Assembly (NCBI GenBank): GCA_026413225.1
Contig: CM048552.1
Span: 164,374,053 to 164,438,052, forward strand
Reading direction: 5' to 3'
From: Otis tarda
Taxonomy: Eukaryota; Chordata; Aves; Otidiformes; Otididae
Length of the DNA stretch: 64,000 nucleotides
In this document: one piece after another, positions 35,464-46,790 of the stretch
How the letters are laid out: every line of letters begins with the position of its first letter
How positions within the stretch are numbered: the stretch's first letter is position 1
Program-made: the position numbers and the translations under genes
The notes under the pieces: model-generated
What the model was told of the DNA's origin: nothing
The model's input: only the letters and a program-made list of their open reading frames with translations
The model's database searches: none

Positions 35464-36612
35464 TGTCATAGTTTAGCCCCTATCAGGACCAGACTATGCA
35501 GTCTCTCTCTCTTACTCCCCCTCACCCTCCAAGAGAACAGGGAGAGATAATACAAGAAAAAAAAAAGGCTTGAGGTTTGAGATAAGAACAGGGAGAAAAT
35601 CCTTAAAGTTACCATTATGGGCAAAACAGACTTGACTTGGGGAAAACTATTCATTTATTACTAGAAACAAAGCAGGATAATGAGGCAAAGAACAAAATAA
35701 CCTCCCCCCACTCCTCCCTCTTCCCAGGTTTAACATTATCTTTATCACCTTCCCCCCTGAGCGGCGCAGGGGGGAAGAGGGAATGGGTGTTCCAGTCAGT
35801 TCATCACACGTTGTTTCTCACTGCTGCTTCATCACTAGGGGAAGAACTCCTCACATTCCTCCACTGCTCCAGCGTGGGGTCCCACCCACAGGCTGCAGTC
35901 CTTTGTGAAACTGCTCTGATGTGGGTCATCTCTTCCATGGGGTACAGTCCCTTCAGAATGGCTGCCCCAGCGGGCCCTCCATGGGCCACAGCCTTCTTCA
36001 GGCACCCATCTGCCCCAGCGTGGGGTCCTCCATGGGCTGCAGGTGGATCTCTGCCCCTCCGTGGCCCTCCATGGGCTGCAGGGGGACAACCTACTCCACC
36101 ATGGTCTTCACCACAGGCTGCAGGGGAATTCTGGCCAGGAGATGCATTACTCCTCCCCATCCTTCTTCACTGACCTTGGCATCTACAGCCATTTTTCTCA
36201 CAAGAAAAATTCTTCACAGTAGGCAGACAGTCGCCTCTCAGGTTCTCTTCACATCTCATCTCTTCTCCACTTCTTGCAGCCGGACTGGGCCGAGTCAGGC
36301 CCAAACGGCCACCCAGAGGGAGGCCAGAGGGTGAGGGTCACAAGGCCCACAAGGCTCGCGCCTCCCCCTCTCTGCCCCCGCTCAGCTGCCTCACATCTTC
36401 TCTTTTTTTTTTTTTTCTGTTTTTCCCCTCCTTAAATATGTTATCACAGAGATGTTATCAGGGAACGTTCTGTCACCAATTGGCTCAGCCTTGGCCAGCA
36501 GCAGATCTGCCCCAGGCCTGGCCGACTCTGCTGAACAGAGGGGAACAACTTCTAGCAGCTTCTTACAGAAGCTACCACTGTAGCTCCCCCCTCACTAAAT
36601 AAAACCAGAACA
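35464..36612 (-). mobile_element. Solo LTR, 1149 bp, family A
   Basis: Minus strand starts TGTTCTGG and ends CTATGACA. CACAC flanks it exactly on both sides (35459-35463 and 36613-36617). It has the same length as the copy at 7040-8188, so no large indel has occurred since their common ancestor. Confidence 0.9.
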
Positions 36613-38077
36613 CACACTTACTATCCTAATGCAATATTTCCACTGTATTCAGTTGCTATATAACACTTTCTATTACATGAGGAAAAAATTAACAAGGTCT
36701 CATATCAAGAGACAAAAATACCCCTACATTGAGGCTCCAGATATGCCTCTCAGTATTCATTATAATTTCTTTTTCTGACTCAGAAACGGGCACCCCACAC
36801 CACCATTATTTGTAGATTAAATTCATATCAAATATCTTTAAAAACAGTGGAAAAAAAGTACACTATCTCCCATTGAGCCAATTTGGTGTTTGCCAAGCCT
36901 TTCAACTTTAAGTGGTAGGTTACCTCATCCTTTTTTTTTTTCAGTTGCTCTCTGGAGGTGCCAGTCATTTCATTTTGATTGAAATGGAGCTTTGACTAAT
37001 AAACAGCTGTTTTCGTTGCCTCTCTTAAGTAGCTAAAGTGAGATGGTATCTAGGCTAAGGATTTGAGTACTATAAATTTATTAATGTGTAATTTACACAC
37101 TAGATAAATGGATAATCCAATTCATGTTTTGCTTTAATTCTGTCTTAATTACTTTTATTTAATGCTTTCATCACAAATTCTTTACATATTTAAACAATAA
37201 GTAGTAAAACAAGTTCTCATTATAATTTGTTTTAAAATGCACAATATTGTCCTTTTTCTAGCATTTACAATAACTTGTACTCTCTTAGCCACTTAGCATG
37301 CTTGTATGTAGTTTTAAATCCTGAGACTTGTCAATCTGTGTCACTGAAGTAGTAGGATAATAATGAAATAAGTCACACTATACTTTTATGTCATTATATT
37401 CAAAAGATACAATCAGACAATTAGGGGGAAGATTTCTAAGCCAACTGGACTCTTATTTTCTTGCTATTTTCCTAAGAAAGTTAATGAGACTAGCAATAAT
37501 AATGATGAATATCTACTGTTTCCCCATATGAAGGCTGCATGGAAAATGCACATCAGAGGATTAGGGATGACTTTTACACCATTAAAGATATATCAGTTTG
37601 TTCATTTCTACAGTACTTAATTTGTGTCACATGTAAAATGATAATGACTCTCCTCAAATCCTTGATTTAATATCCTCATCTAGTTCATATTTTTATATTG
37701 CTCCTGATTCAGAATGATAAGATGTTTATCTACTACTGTCATTTAGTTACTCTGACCCTGTTTTGTTTTTTGAGGTTTTTTGTTGTTGTTGTTGTTTTGG
37801 TTTTTGTTTGTTTGTTTGTTTGACTGGCTGTTTTTATTACCTCTATGAATGCCATCCATAAGATGGTTTCAAATGTTAAAGAACAGAGCAACCAAGACCA
37901 TGCATTACATAGACAAATACAAACTAAATCCAACTTGGTACTGAGTCAGAGAATTATAATATGCTCCATACACTCAGACTTCATCATATGCAAAACTTCA
38001 TCAGCTGGTAGGGATATATTGACAGTCATTCATTTGCATAGCTTTCCTTGAACTGCTGAGTCATGGACTGATTACTA
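36613..38077. other. AT-rich unique DNA, no gene seen
   Basis: No gene or transposon recognised. A GTT/GTTT simple repeat lies at 37780-37822. Confidence 0.5.
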
Positions 38078-39046
38078 GTAACATCCCTCGGAGATCAATA
38101 TGGGGGCTGGGACTGTTTAATGGCTTTATTAGAGACCTGAAAGGTGGGAAAAAATCCACCCTCAGACAGTTTTCAAATAATGCCAAGCTGCAAAGAGTAC
38201 TCAGCATGCTGGAGGGACAGAACGGCTAATCAGAAGGAACTGGACAGATTGTAGAGATGATCTGACAGGAACCTTCTGAAGTTCTACAAGGACAAAGGCA
38301 AACACCTAAAAAAAGGGCAGAGTAACCCCCTGCAACAGTGCTGGCTGGGAGTTAAGTGGCTAGAAATCAGCTTTGAGGAACAGGACCTGGAGTCTTGGTG
38401 GACAGAAAGTTGAACATGAGCCAGCAATGTTCCCTTATAGCAAAGAAGGGCAATGACATTTTGCGTAGTAAGAGAAAGAGAGAGTAGCAGGTCAAGGGAG
38501 GTGACAATTTCCAGTATCTAGAGAAAATGTGTCTAGAGTGCTGTGTTCAGTTTTTGTCTTCTCTATGCAAGAAGACAAGGACATATCGGAGTGAGTCCAA
38601 TGGAGAGCCAATGAGATTATCCAAGAGCAAGAGTAAATAAAATACAAGGAAAGGCTGAGAGAACTGAGTTTACTCAGCCTGCAGAAAAGAAGGCTTCAGG
38701 GAGACATTTCTGCTATCTACAATGAATCAGTGTTTGGGGGAGGTATAGAGAAAGAGATTGAGACTCTTCCAGAGATACACAGTGAATGGATATGAGGTAA
38801 ATGACCCAAGTTGGTCCACGTGAGATTTTGACTCTCTAAGGAAATATTTTTTCTGCATATTGGTAGACAAATGCTGGTACAGGTTTCCCAGAGAGGCTAT
38901 GGAGGATCCATCCCTGTAGATACTCAAAACTCAACTGTTCAGGCTGCTGAGCAATCTCAGTAACTGACGCTGCTTTGAGCAGGAGGTTGGCTTAAGGATC
39001 TAAGAAAGGTCCCTTCCAACCTGGATTATCCTATGATTCTGTGATT
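38078..39046 (+). mobile_element. CR1 LINE fragment, old
   Basis: Plus-strand CR1 with heavily broken ORF2 C-terminal sequence. It ends in the typical 3' blocks AAGGTCCCTTCCAACCTGG and ATCCTATGATTCTGTGATT. 5' truncated. Confidence 0.85.
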
Positions 39047-40279
39047 AATGTAAACTCTGCTTATCTGAATGTATGTCACACCCTACTCACATGCAGCTTC
39101 TGCAACGCTTCGACAACGTGATATATAGCTTATATGATTACCTCATTAGAAAACAAATGAAGAAATGAGCAGCAGTGCAACAGCAGTTTGGTTCCATTTT
39201 TCAAATGAAAACTGAAGATCTCTGAGTTCATGATCAAAAAAAATAAGCTGTGTCATTTCCATGAGAATCTCTATAGTCAGGATTTTGTGCCCACTTAATT
39301 AGTATCTTCTCTACACAGAGAAAAAATGAAGGTGAACTAGTTAGTCCTTACAGATATTTAACAAGCTTTTTTTTTTCCTCTTTTTTTCCTTTTTTTTTTC
39401 AATAAATATAGCATTTAGAAACACTCCTGACAGAATTTTCCAAAGGGTTATAATCTACATTTCAAAAACAATTAAATTAATAGCCTGACTGGTATTGAAA
39501 TAAGTATTTACAGTTTGGAGTGAAGAAATCTAGCAAAGAAGGAGAAAAATCAGGGTGTTCTGGAATTTGTAACATCTTTTGTAAACATCTTTTTTCAAGT
39601 GCAAATCATAATTCACGTGGGATGTGCTTGTGATATTTAAGCACTTTTTTCCTTAATGAATAAAATAGTTCTATGTGTTTAAAATCTGTTTCTCAGCTCC
39701 TCTGAATCTTGGTGAGACATATTCCCCAGATTAAAAAAAAAAGGCAAAATGATTTTTAGCCAGGACTCGTTGTTGACATTTTGCTTTTGTGTTGTTTGTT
39801 CAGTTGGTTTTTTTTCCTTTCTTTCAGAACTAAGCCAGTATTGTATTGAATAAAAAATTTCAAGGCCTTAGGATTTCATAAGCAACTTTCTTCATTGTCT
39901 CAAAATATGAAAATATAAAAACTCTGTGTTGTCGTTACCCAAGAGCAATTCACTGTTTCATGGTTCAGATATTTGTTCCTCAACCATTTTGAAGCCATTT
40001 ATGGTTTTTTTTTTTTTTTTAATAGAAATATTGTTTATATTTTATTTCCCATTTTCTCTGGGAAACTCCTAAATGTCTCTGAAAATGACTTACATAAACC
40101 ATTACCACTATTGTGTATGCCTAAATGGATAATCATGTTGATTTTGTAGCTCAAAATATTCTAGATACACTTGTCTAATGACTTTGTAAAGTCCTTATGT
40201 ACCATACTAACTCTAGCAGATATTACATGGGACCTTATATACTTTGAGTGGCTCTTAATCTCACTTTAACGTAGTGTAA
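39047..40279. other. AT-rich unique DNA, no gene seen
   Basis: Nothing recognised apart from T-rich runs near 39370-39400 and 40003-40021. Confidence 0.5.
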
Positions 40280-40906
40280 TGGGATGGTTTAGCCCAAATT
40301 ACCACACAATTTCTCGCTCCCCCTCCCCCTCCCCAGTGGGAATGGGAGAGAGAATTGGGAAGAAAGGAAAACTTGTGGGTTGAGATGAAGACAATTCACT
40401 AAAATAATAAAGGAAAACTACAATAATAACAGAATATAAGGATATTAATATATACAAAATTAACAATGTGTGTTTTCTCACCACCCGATGTCCCAATGAC
40501 TGATACAGCCTGTCCCAAGCAGCAGTCACAGAAACAAAACCAAGCAGCAAGCAAAGGAACGAAAGGAAGCCAGCAAGGTAGGGGGAACGATTCCAGTGAA
40601 TGAGAGAGTGAGATGGATGCCAGGAAGGCAGATACCCACCCTGGCCAGCCCCTACTTATATATTGAGCATGACATTAATGGCATGGAATACTCTCTTTGG
40701 CCAGTTTGGGTCAATTATTCTGTCTGTCTTTCTCCCAGCTTCCTGCATCTGCAAATTAGTGAGACTTGGAAAGCAGGACAGTGTCCTTGGTCTCATTCAC
40801 AACAACTCATATCATCAGGGTGTTTTATCAACTTTCTTCACACACAAAATCCAAAACACCAGCTACTGAGAGGAAAATTAACTCCGTCCCTGTCAAAACC
40901 AGGACA
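40280..40906 (-). mobile_element. Solo LTR, 627 bp, family B (closest relative of the provirus LTR)
   Basis: Collinear with the proviral LTRs over the full length. Flanks are TGTAA (left) and TGCAA (right), a 5-bp target duplication with one transition. It keeps a TATA segment at about 40653-40664 (minus strand ATATATAAGTA) that both proviral LTRs lack. Confidence 0.9.
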
Positions 40907-41104
40907 TGCAAAAAATAATAAAGACTAGCCATACAGGTTCCTGTCAAGGATCTGTCTCTGCTTTACCTGACTTCAATATGGACAGCAGTGAGAGGGTGAC
41001 CATTCCCATGCAGTTTCTTCAGCTTCGGGAGCAGAAACCACTCACTGTCACAAATGCAGGGTCTCTCGTTCCTTGCAGCTCTAACTCTACATACTGTAAT
41101 TTTT
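40907..41104. other. Short unique interval
   Basis: No recognisable feature. Confidence 0.4.
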
Positions 41105-41556
41105 TAGGGCCATGCATTGGGTGTAGTTGCCAAGGTTTTAGCAGCTGGGAAGCTGCAGGGGTGGCCTCTGCAAGAAGAGCAGAGTAATTCTGCAATGGAC
41201 CCACCACAGGACACAGCTGAGCCCATGGTGGTAGTTCTGTGTAAATGTATTTAAGAAAGGGCAAAGTGCCGCACAGCAGTGTGTGAGGACTGAGGAAAAA
41301 ATCTGGAAGTGTGAGAAACAGTCTTGTGAACACCAAGGTCAGAGAAGAGGGAGGGGAGAGAGTGCCCAAGCAGACATTCCCCTGCAGCTTGTGGACCTTT
41401 TGAAAGACACTAAGGTGGAAGAGGTATTTCCCTGCAGCCCAAGGAGAGGTCACATCTGAGCAGACATCCACATTGCAGCCTGTGGAGAGCCTGTGCTGGA
41501 GTGGGTTTTCCCTGAAGGACTACAGCCCATGGGAAGGCTCCTCATCAGGGCAGAAT
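41105..41556 (+). mobile_element. LTR related to family A, first piece of a split copy
   Basis: Similar in block order to the LTR at 58165-58962: GGGGTGGCCTCTGCAAGAAG near the start, ATGGACCCACCACAGGACAC, ATGTATTTAAGAAAGG as TATA region, then CCTGAAGGACTACAGCCC. It breaks off where a minus-strand LTR fragment begins. The remainder appears at 43990-44281 and 44870-45022. Confidence 0.7.
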
Positions 41557-41870
41557 TGTGCTCCAAACAGTAATGGAGTCTCACATCACATTATAAACCA
41601 AACTTTATTGATGCAGTGAGAAAGAGGAGCAACAATGCGCCCACACAGTTACTCATTCAATCACCAATAGCAAACACAAGTTTGTAAGTGATATCATGGC
41701 TTTGGCAGACTATCAGAGACATTTGATGTCTGGGTCATCTGACCAGAACAGCCAAATGTGCAAATGCCTTCTGAATGCCGGTAAGAGTCATGCCATCTCT
41801 TCACTCTACCAATGATAGTGTGGCAGCAGCCACTCATATGGCAGTAGAACACCCTACACATCATCTCAGC
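41557..41870 (-). mobile_element. LTR-like fragment, 3' part
   Basis: On the minus strand an AATAAAGTTTGGTTTATAA polyadenylation region lies near 41590-41610 and the piece ends GTTTGGAGCACA at 41557. It has the look of the R-U5 end of a solo LTR, but no second copy exists in the window to set its limits. Confidence 0.5.
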
Positions 41871-41876
41871 TGATCA

Positions 41877-41973
41877 TAGAATCATCAAATGGTTAGAGTT
41901 GGAAGGGACCTTCAAAGGTCATCTAGTCCAACCCCCCTGCAAGAAGCAGGGACATCCCTGACTAGATCAGGGA
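41877..41973 (-). mobile_element. CR1 LINE 3' tail, split by an LTR
   Basis: CR1 tail (ATAGAATCATCAAATGG) and the TTGGAAGGGACCTTCAAAGG block, broken at GATCAGGGA by the family A LTR. The coding part resumes at 43117. Confidence 0.87.
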
Positions 41974-43116
41974 TGTCGTAGTTCAGCCCTGATCAGGACC
42001 AGACTACGCAGTCTCTCTCTCACTCCCCCCACCCTCCAAAAGAACAGGGAGAGAAAATATAAGGAAAAACGGCTCGAGGTTTGAGATAAGGACAGGGAGA
42101 AATCCTCAAAGTTACCGTCACGGGCAAAACAGACTCGACTTGGGGAAAACTATTCATTTATTACTGCAAACAGCAGGATAATGAGACAGAGAACAAGATA
42201 ACCTCCATCCACCCCTCCCTCTTCCCAAGCTTAACATTATCTCTACTACCTTCCCCCCCCCGAGCGGCACAGGGGGGAAGAGGGAACGGGGGTTGCAGTC
42301 AGTTCATCATACGTTGTTTCATGCCGCTGCTTCATGGTCGGGGGAAGAACTCCTCACATTCCTCCCCTGCTCCATCGTGGGGTCCCTCCCACCGGCCACA
42401 GTCCTTCGTGGAACTGCTCCGGCGTGGGTCATCTCTTCCACGGAGTACAGTCTCTCCAGAACGGCTGTCCCAGCGGGCCCTCCACGGGCCACAGCGCCTT
42501 CAGGCATCCACCTCCCCCTGTACGGGGTCCTTCACGGGCTCCAAGTGGATCTCTGCTCCTCCGTGGACCTCCATGGGCTGCAGGGGGACAACCTGCTCCA
42601 CCATGGTCGTCACCACAGGCTGCAGGGGAATCTTGGCCAGGAGCCGCATTACTCCTCCCCCTCCTTTCTGAACTGACCTTGGCGTCTCCAGCCGTTCCTC
42701 ACAACAGGGTGGTAGATGTCTCTCAGGATCTTTTTACATCTTATTCACTTCTCATCTCCTCTCCACTTCTTGCAGCCAGGCTGGACCAAGTCAGGCCCAG
42801 TCGGCTGCCTGGCGAGAGGCCAGAGGGTGAGGCCTGCAAGGCCCAGGAGGCCTGCGCCTCCCCCTCTGCGCCTCTGCCCCCGCTCAGCTTCTTCACATCT
42901 TCTCTTCTCTCTTTTTTTTTTTCTGTTTTCCCCTTCTTAAATACGTTATCGCAGAGGCGTTATCACGGGACGTTCTGCTACCAATCGGCTCGACCTTGGC
43001 CAGCAGCAGGTCCGCCCTAGGCCCGGCCGAGTCCACTAAACAAAGGGGAGCGACTTCTAGCAGTTTCCTGCAGAAGCTACCACCTTAGGCCCCCCCTCAC
43101 TAACAAAACCACGACA
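41974..43116 (-). mobile_element. Solo LTR, 1143 bp, family A, inside a CR1
   Basis: Minus strand starts TGTCGTGG and ends CTACGACA. It is collinear with the copies at 7040-8188 and 35464-36612. The CR1 sequence on its two sides belongs together, so it inserted into the CR1. I could not find a clean 5-bp duplication; the left flank is AGGGA and the right GTTGC. Confidence 0.87.
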
Positions 43117-43968
43117 GTTGCTCAGAGCCTCATCCAGCCTGGCCTTGAACATTTCCAGGGATGGGGCATCCACCACCTCTCTGGGCAACCTGTTCCAGTG
43201 CTCTACAACTCTTATTGTAAAAATTTTTTTTCTAATATCTAATCTAAACCTACCTCCTTCTAATTTAAACCCATTACCCCTTGTCCTATCACAACAGGCC
43301 CTACTGAACAGCCTCTCCCCATCTTTCCTGTAGGCCCCCTTGAGGTATTGGAAGACTGCTATCAGGTCTCCCCGGAGCCTCCTCTTCTCCAGGCTGAACA
43401 GCCCCAACTCTTTCAGCCTGTCCTCATAGGAGAGGTGCTCCAGCCCTCTGATCATCTTTGTGGCCCTCCTCTGGACCCTTTCCAACTGGTCCATGTCCTT
43501 CTTATGTTGGGGACTCCAGAACTGGACGCAGTACTCCAGGTGGGGTCTCACCAGGGCAGAGTAGAGGGGCAGAATCACCTCCCTCGACCTGCTGGCCACA
43601 CTCCTCTTGATGCAGCCCAGAATGCGGTTGGCCTTCTGGGCCGCAAGGGCGCATTGCCCACTCATGTTGAGCCTCTTGTCCACCAGCACTCCCAAGTCTT
43701 TCTCCTCAGGGCTGCTCTCAATCCATTCTCCACCCAGCCTGTATTTGTGCCTGGGATTGCCACGACCCAGGTGCAGGACCTTGCACTTGGCCTGGTTGAA
43801 CTTGATGAGGTTGGCACGGGCCCACCTCTCCAGCCTGTCCAGGTCCCTCTGGATGGCATCCCTCCCTTCCAGCGAGTCGACGGCACCACACAGCTTGGTG
43901 TCATCGGCGAACTTGCTGAGGGTGCACTCTATCCCACTGTCCATATCGCCAACAAAGATGTTGAATGA
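43117..43968 (-). pseudogene. CR1 ORF2, C-terminal reverse transcriptase part
   Basis: About 280 codons of CR1 ORF2 remain open on the minus strand. The RT catalytic motif FADD lies at 43900-43911 (in SKFADDTKL). It is followed by [13 protein letters not shown] and by a C-terminal region with [20 protein letters not shown]. The 5' truncation is at about 43968, so endonuclease and the early RT motifs are missing, and the C-terminus runs into the inserted LTR at 43116. This is the best preserved CR1 coding piece in the window. Confidence 0.9.
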
Positions 43969-43989
43969 TGTGGGAGACATCCTCCCTGC

Positions 43990-44281
43990 GTGGCAACACT
44001 GGCCATGGAGCAGGATGTCAAGGGGAAAAAATGTAACAAGGAAGGAGTGGCAGAGAGGAACTGTTATGGACTGACAGTAACCCCCCCTTGCTACTCCCCC
44101 ATGCCACTTACGGTTGGTAGGCAAGGAGGAGGTTGAAGATAAGAACGGACGAAATAAGTTGAACACAGGAAAAAGGAGATGAGGGAAAGATATTTTAGTT
44201 TTTTCTTTTTATTTATTCCCATCCTATTCTACTTTTAATTAGCAATAAATTAAATTAATTTTTCCTCAAGTTGATGCACAG
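43990..44281 (+). mobile_element. LTR related to family A, second piece
   Basis: Matches the stretch 58600-58830: ATGGACTGACAGTAAC, CCCCCATGCCACTTACGG, then AGCAATAAATTAAATT and TTTCCTCAAGTTGA. Interrupted again at about 44281. Confidence 0.65.
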
Positions 44282-44869
44282 ATCAAACTCTACAACTCAG
44301 AGAGAGTTATAAAGCAGGCATGTTAATTCAGTGCTAGGTGCATGGGGTATCGCTCCTCCAAAAGCACGCACACTAACAGCACATTTTACCAAAAATGTAT
44401 ATGGTGCAGGTATACATATTGATAGGATTGCACAGTACAGACATAGATATGCATACGTGAGGGGGGGTTATTAAAAAAACACTTGCATTAGTATTTCAGA
44501 TCTGTCTCTGGTGGTCGTTTACTTCTTCAGGGGTCTTATCTTCCTCTAGATGAACTTTAGTCATTCACCTATGCTCTCCTTTTACTTGGGGATTTCAGCC
44601 GTTTCTTAACGGCTTGCTTCTGACCAACATTGCAGCTCCTGTTATCATGTCCTTTGCTTGACATATTAGTCCTTGATGAATACCAGTTTCTTGACAAATA
44701 CCAGTCCCTGATAAGCTTAAGTGAGTTTCAAGGCAAACAGGATGGTTAGGCATTATCTAGCAGACAGTTAGTCTCCTAAATCAACCAATATATAGATAGT
44801 TAGTCTTCTAAATCAAGCAGTATTTAGCAGACAGTTAATTCCCTGTATCAAAGTCAAATTTATTTTACT
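44282..44869 (-). mobile_element. Probable solo LTR of another family
   Basis: About 590 bp insert inside the split LTR. On the minus strand its end reads ACATGCCTGCTTTATAAC and then CTGAGTTGTAGAGTTTGATC, preceded by TTTGGAGGAGCGATACCCCA, an order seen in class II avian LTR ends. The exact limits and target duplication are not visible. Confidence 0.5.
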
Positions 44870-45022
44870 CATGAAGGTAACTGATAAGTTACCATAAGTT
44901 CCCATCTTTATCTCAAGTCACAAGCTATTTTTTAACTTATTTTCTCCCCTGTCCCCTCTCCTGAGGAGAGGAACTGAGAGAACAGCTGGGTGGAGGTCTG
45001 GCAGCCGGCCAAAGTCAACCCA
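44870..45022 (+). mobile_element. LTR related to family A, last piece
   Basis: Resumes with GGTAACTGATAAGTTACC, followed by TTTATCTCAAGTCACAAGC and ending GCCAAAGTCAACCCACTAC. The same kind of ending (AGGGTCAACCCACCA) is seen at 62720-62736. Confidence 0.62.
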
Positions 45023-45299
45023 CTACAGGACTTTAGCATTCTTTGATCATCTTTAGTATTTGAAAAAAAAAATCTAAAAATAATCTTCAGACGCTCGTTT
45101 AAGTGTTCAGCAGTATTTAAACAGAAAAACTCTATCTGTATCGACTTTAAGAGAATCCTGTCTCTTTCTTCACACCATATTAAAAACAAACTTTCCAGTT
45201 TCTAGAATAAGTATTCTGTAATTTGAAACCTAATTTCCTACATAGATCTAAAACAGATTAGACCTTTCCACTGTGAAAAAAAAATCTGGAGTTTATGTG

Positions 45300-46143
45300 G
45301 AAAGCAATATGTGACCATATCACTTCTGGAGAAATGGGCTGACAGGAACCTCATGAAATTTAACAAAGGAAAGACCCAAGTCCTGCACCTGGGGAGGAGC
45401 AACCCCATGCACCAGTACATTCTCAGGGCCATAATTTTTCCAAAACAGCTGAAAAGTAGCTTGTCAGAAAAGGACCTGGAGGACACCAAGTTTATCATGA
45501 GCCAACAAAGTGCCCTTGCCACAAAGAAGGCTAATGGTGTCCTGGGCTGTATTAGGAGGACTGTTGCCAGCAGTTTGAGAAAGGAGATCCTTCCCCTCTA
45601 CTTAGCACTGGTGAGGCCACACCTGGAGTACTGTATCCAGTTCTGAGCTTCCCAGTACAAGGGATGCATGGACACTAGAAAAAGTCCTTAAGAGGATCAC
45701 TAAGGTGACTAAGGGTCTGGAGCATCTCTCCTATGAGAAAAAGCAGAGAGATCTTGGACTGTTTGGCCTAGAGAAGCGAAGACTCAGGCAGATCTCATAA
45801 ATGTAAATACATATACCCAAAGGGAGGATATAAAGAAGATGGAGCCAGGTTCTTCCAGTGATGGGACTAGAAGCAGTGGGCACAAATTGAACACAGGAAA
45901 TTCCATCTGAATGTGAGCAAACACTGTTTTTACTGTGAAGGTGACCAAGGACTGGTACAGGTAACCCAGAAAAGTTGTAGAGTCTTCCTACACAGAGATA
46001 TTCAAAAGCCATCTGAACATAGTCCTGGGGAGTTTGATCTAAGGGGCCCTAAGCCAAGGAGGGGAAGGCTACCCTTGAGCAGGAGGGATTGAACCAAGCG
46101 ACCTCCAGAAGTCCCTTCCAGCTTCAACCATTCTGATTCAGTA
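45300..46143 (+). mobile_element. CR1 LINE fragment
   Basis: Plus-strand ORF2 C-terminal sequence with blocks WADRNLMKFNKGKTQVLHLG and [10 protein letters not shown], broken after the latter. It ends with AAGTCCCTTCCAGCTTCAA and ATTCTGATTCAGTAATT. 5' truncated at about 45300. Confidence 0.87.
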
Positions 46144-46619
46144 ATTAATGCTGCTTTCAAGAGACATCTAAACATAATGCAAGACAGAAGCAAATACTTT
46201 TCACAGATAAAATTTAAATCTGAAATTTTATAGTCTTTGAGGTAATGATCTGAAATTTTAGACTTTCTACTGTGGTCTTTTCTCCATCTTTTTTTTTAAT
46301 GTTAAGTGCAAAATGAAAAGCAGACAAAGATTTTATTATCCTGCCTTCCAAGTTCTATTATCTGAGAATTTTAGACAGATTCATACTAGAGCTTAAGCTA
46401 ATCATCTAAATGATAAAAGCTATAGGCTGCAGCTTTTTTTTTTTATGGAATAGATGCAAAGAGAGGTAAGTAATATACTGTATAAATTGCTAAATCTAGC
46501 TCCAGGTTGCGGAAGACAATGTTATTGAGTAATTTGGCTATGATTTGCTCCCAGTATAGGCACTTCAAGAATTTTCACTATTATTAATCAGCTTCTAGTC
46601 TCCAGCTTGAAGACAGACT

Positions 46620-46650
46620 AATGACTGTTGTAGGTCCCTTCCAACTGATC
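46620..46650 (+). mobile_element. CR1 LINE extreme 3' tip
   Basis: Only the last CR1 block (TTGTAGGTCCCTTCCAACTG) is present, immediately followed by a pentanucleotide array. This is a very short 5'-truncated CR1 insertion. Confidence 0.75.
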
Positions 46651-46770
46651 TATCCTATCCTATCCTATCCTATCCTATCCTATCCTATCCTATCCTATCC
46701 TATCCTATCCTATCCTATCCTATCCTATCCTATCCTATCCTATCCTATCCTATCCTATCCTATCCTATCC
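46651..46770. repeat. (TATCC)24 pentanucleotide array
   Basis: 24 perfect tandem copies, followed by degenerate CATAC/TATCC units to about 46790. It starts exactly where the CR1 tail should be, so it probably grew from that tail. The perfect purity suggests recent expansion. Confidence 0.95.
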
Positions 46771-46790
46771 CATACTATCCCATACTATTC

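Noticed and set aside
46651..46770. Telomere-type or satellite array
   Set aside because: The unit TATCC is not the vertebrate telomere repeat, and the array sits on a CR1 tail.
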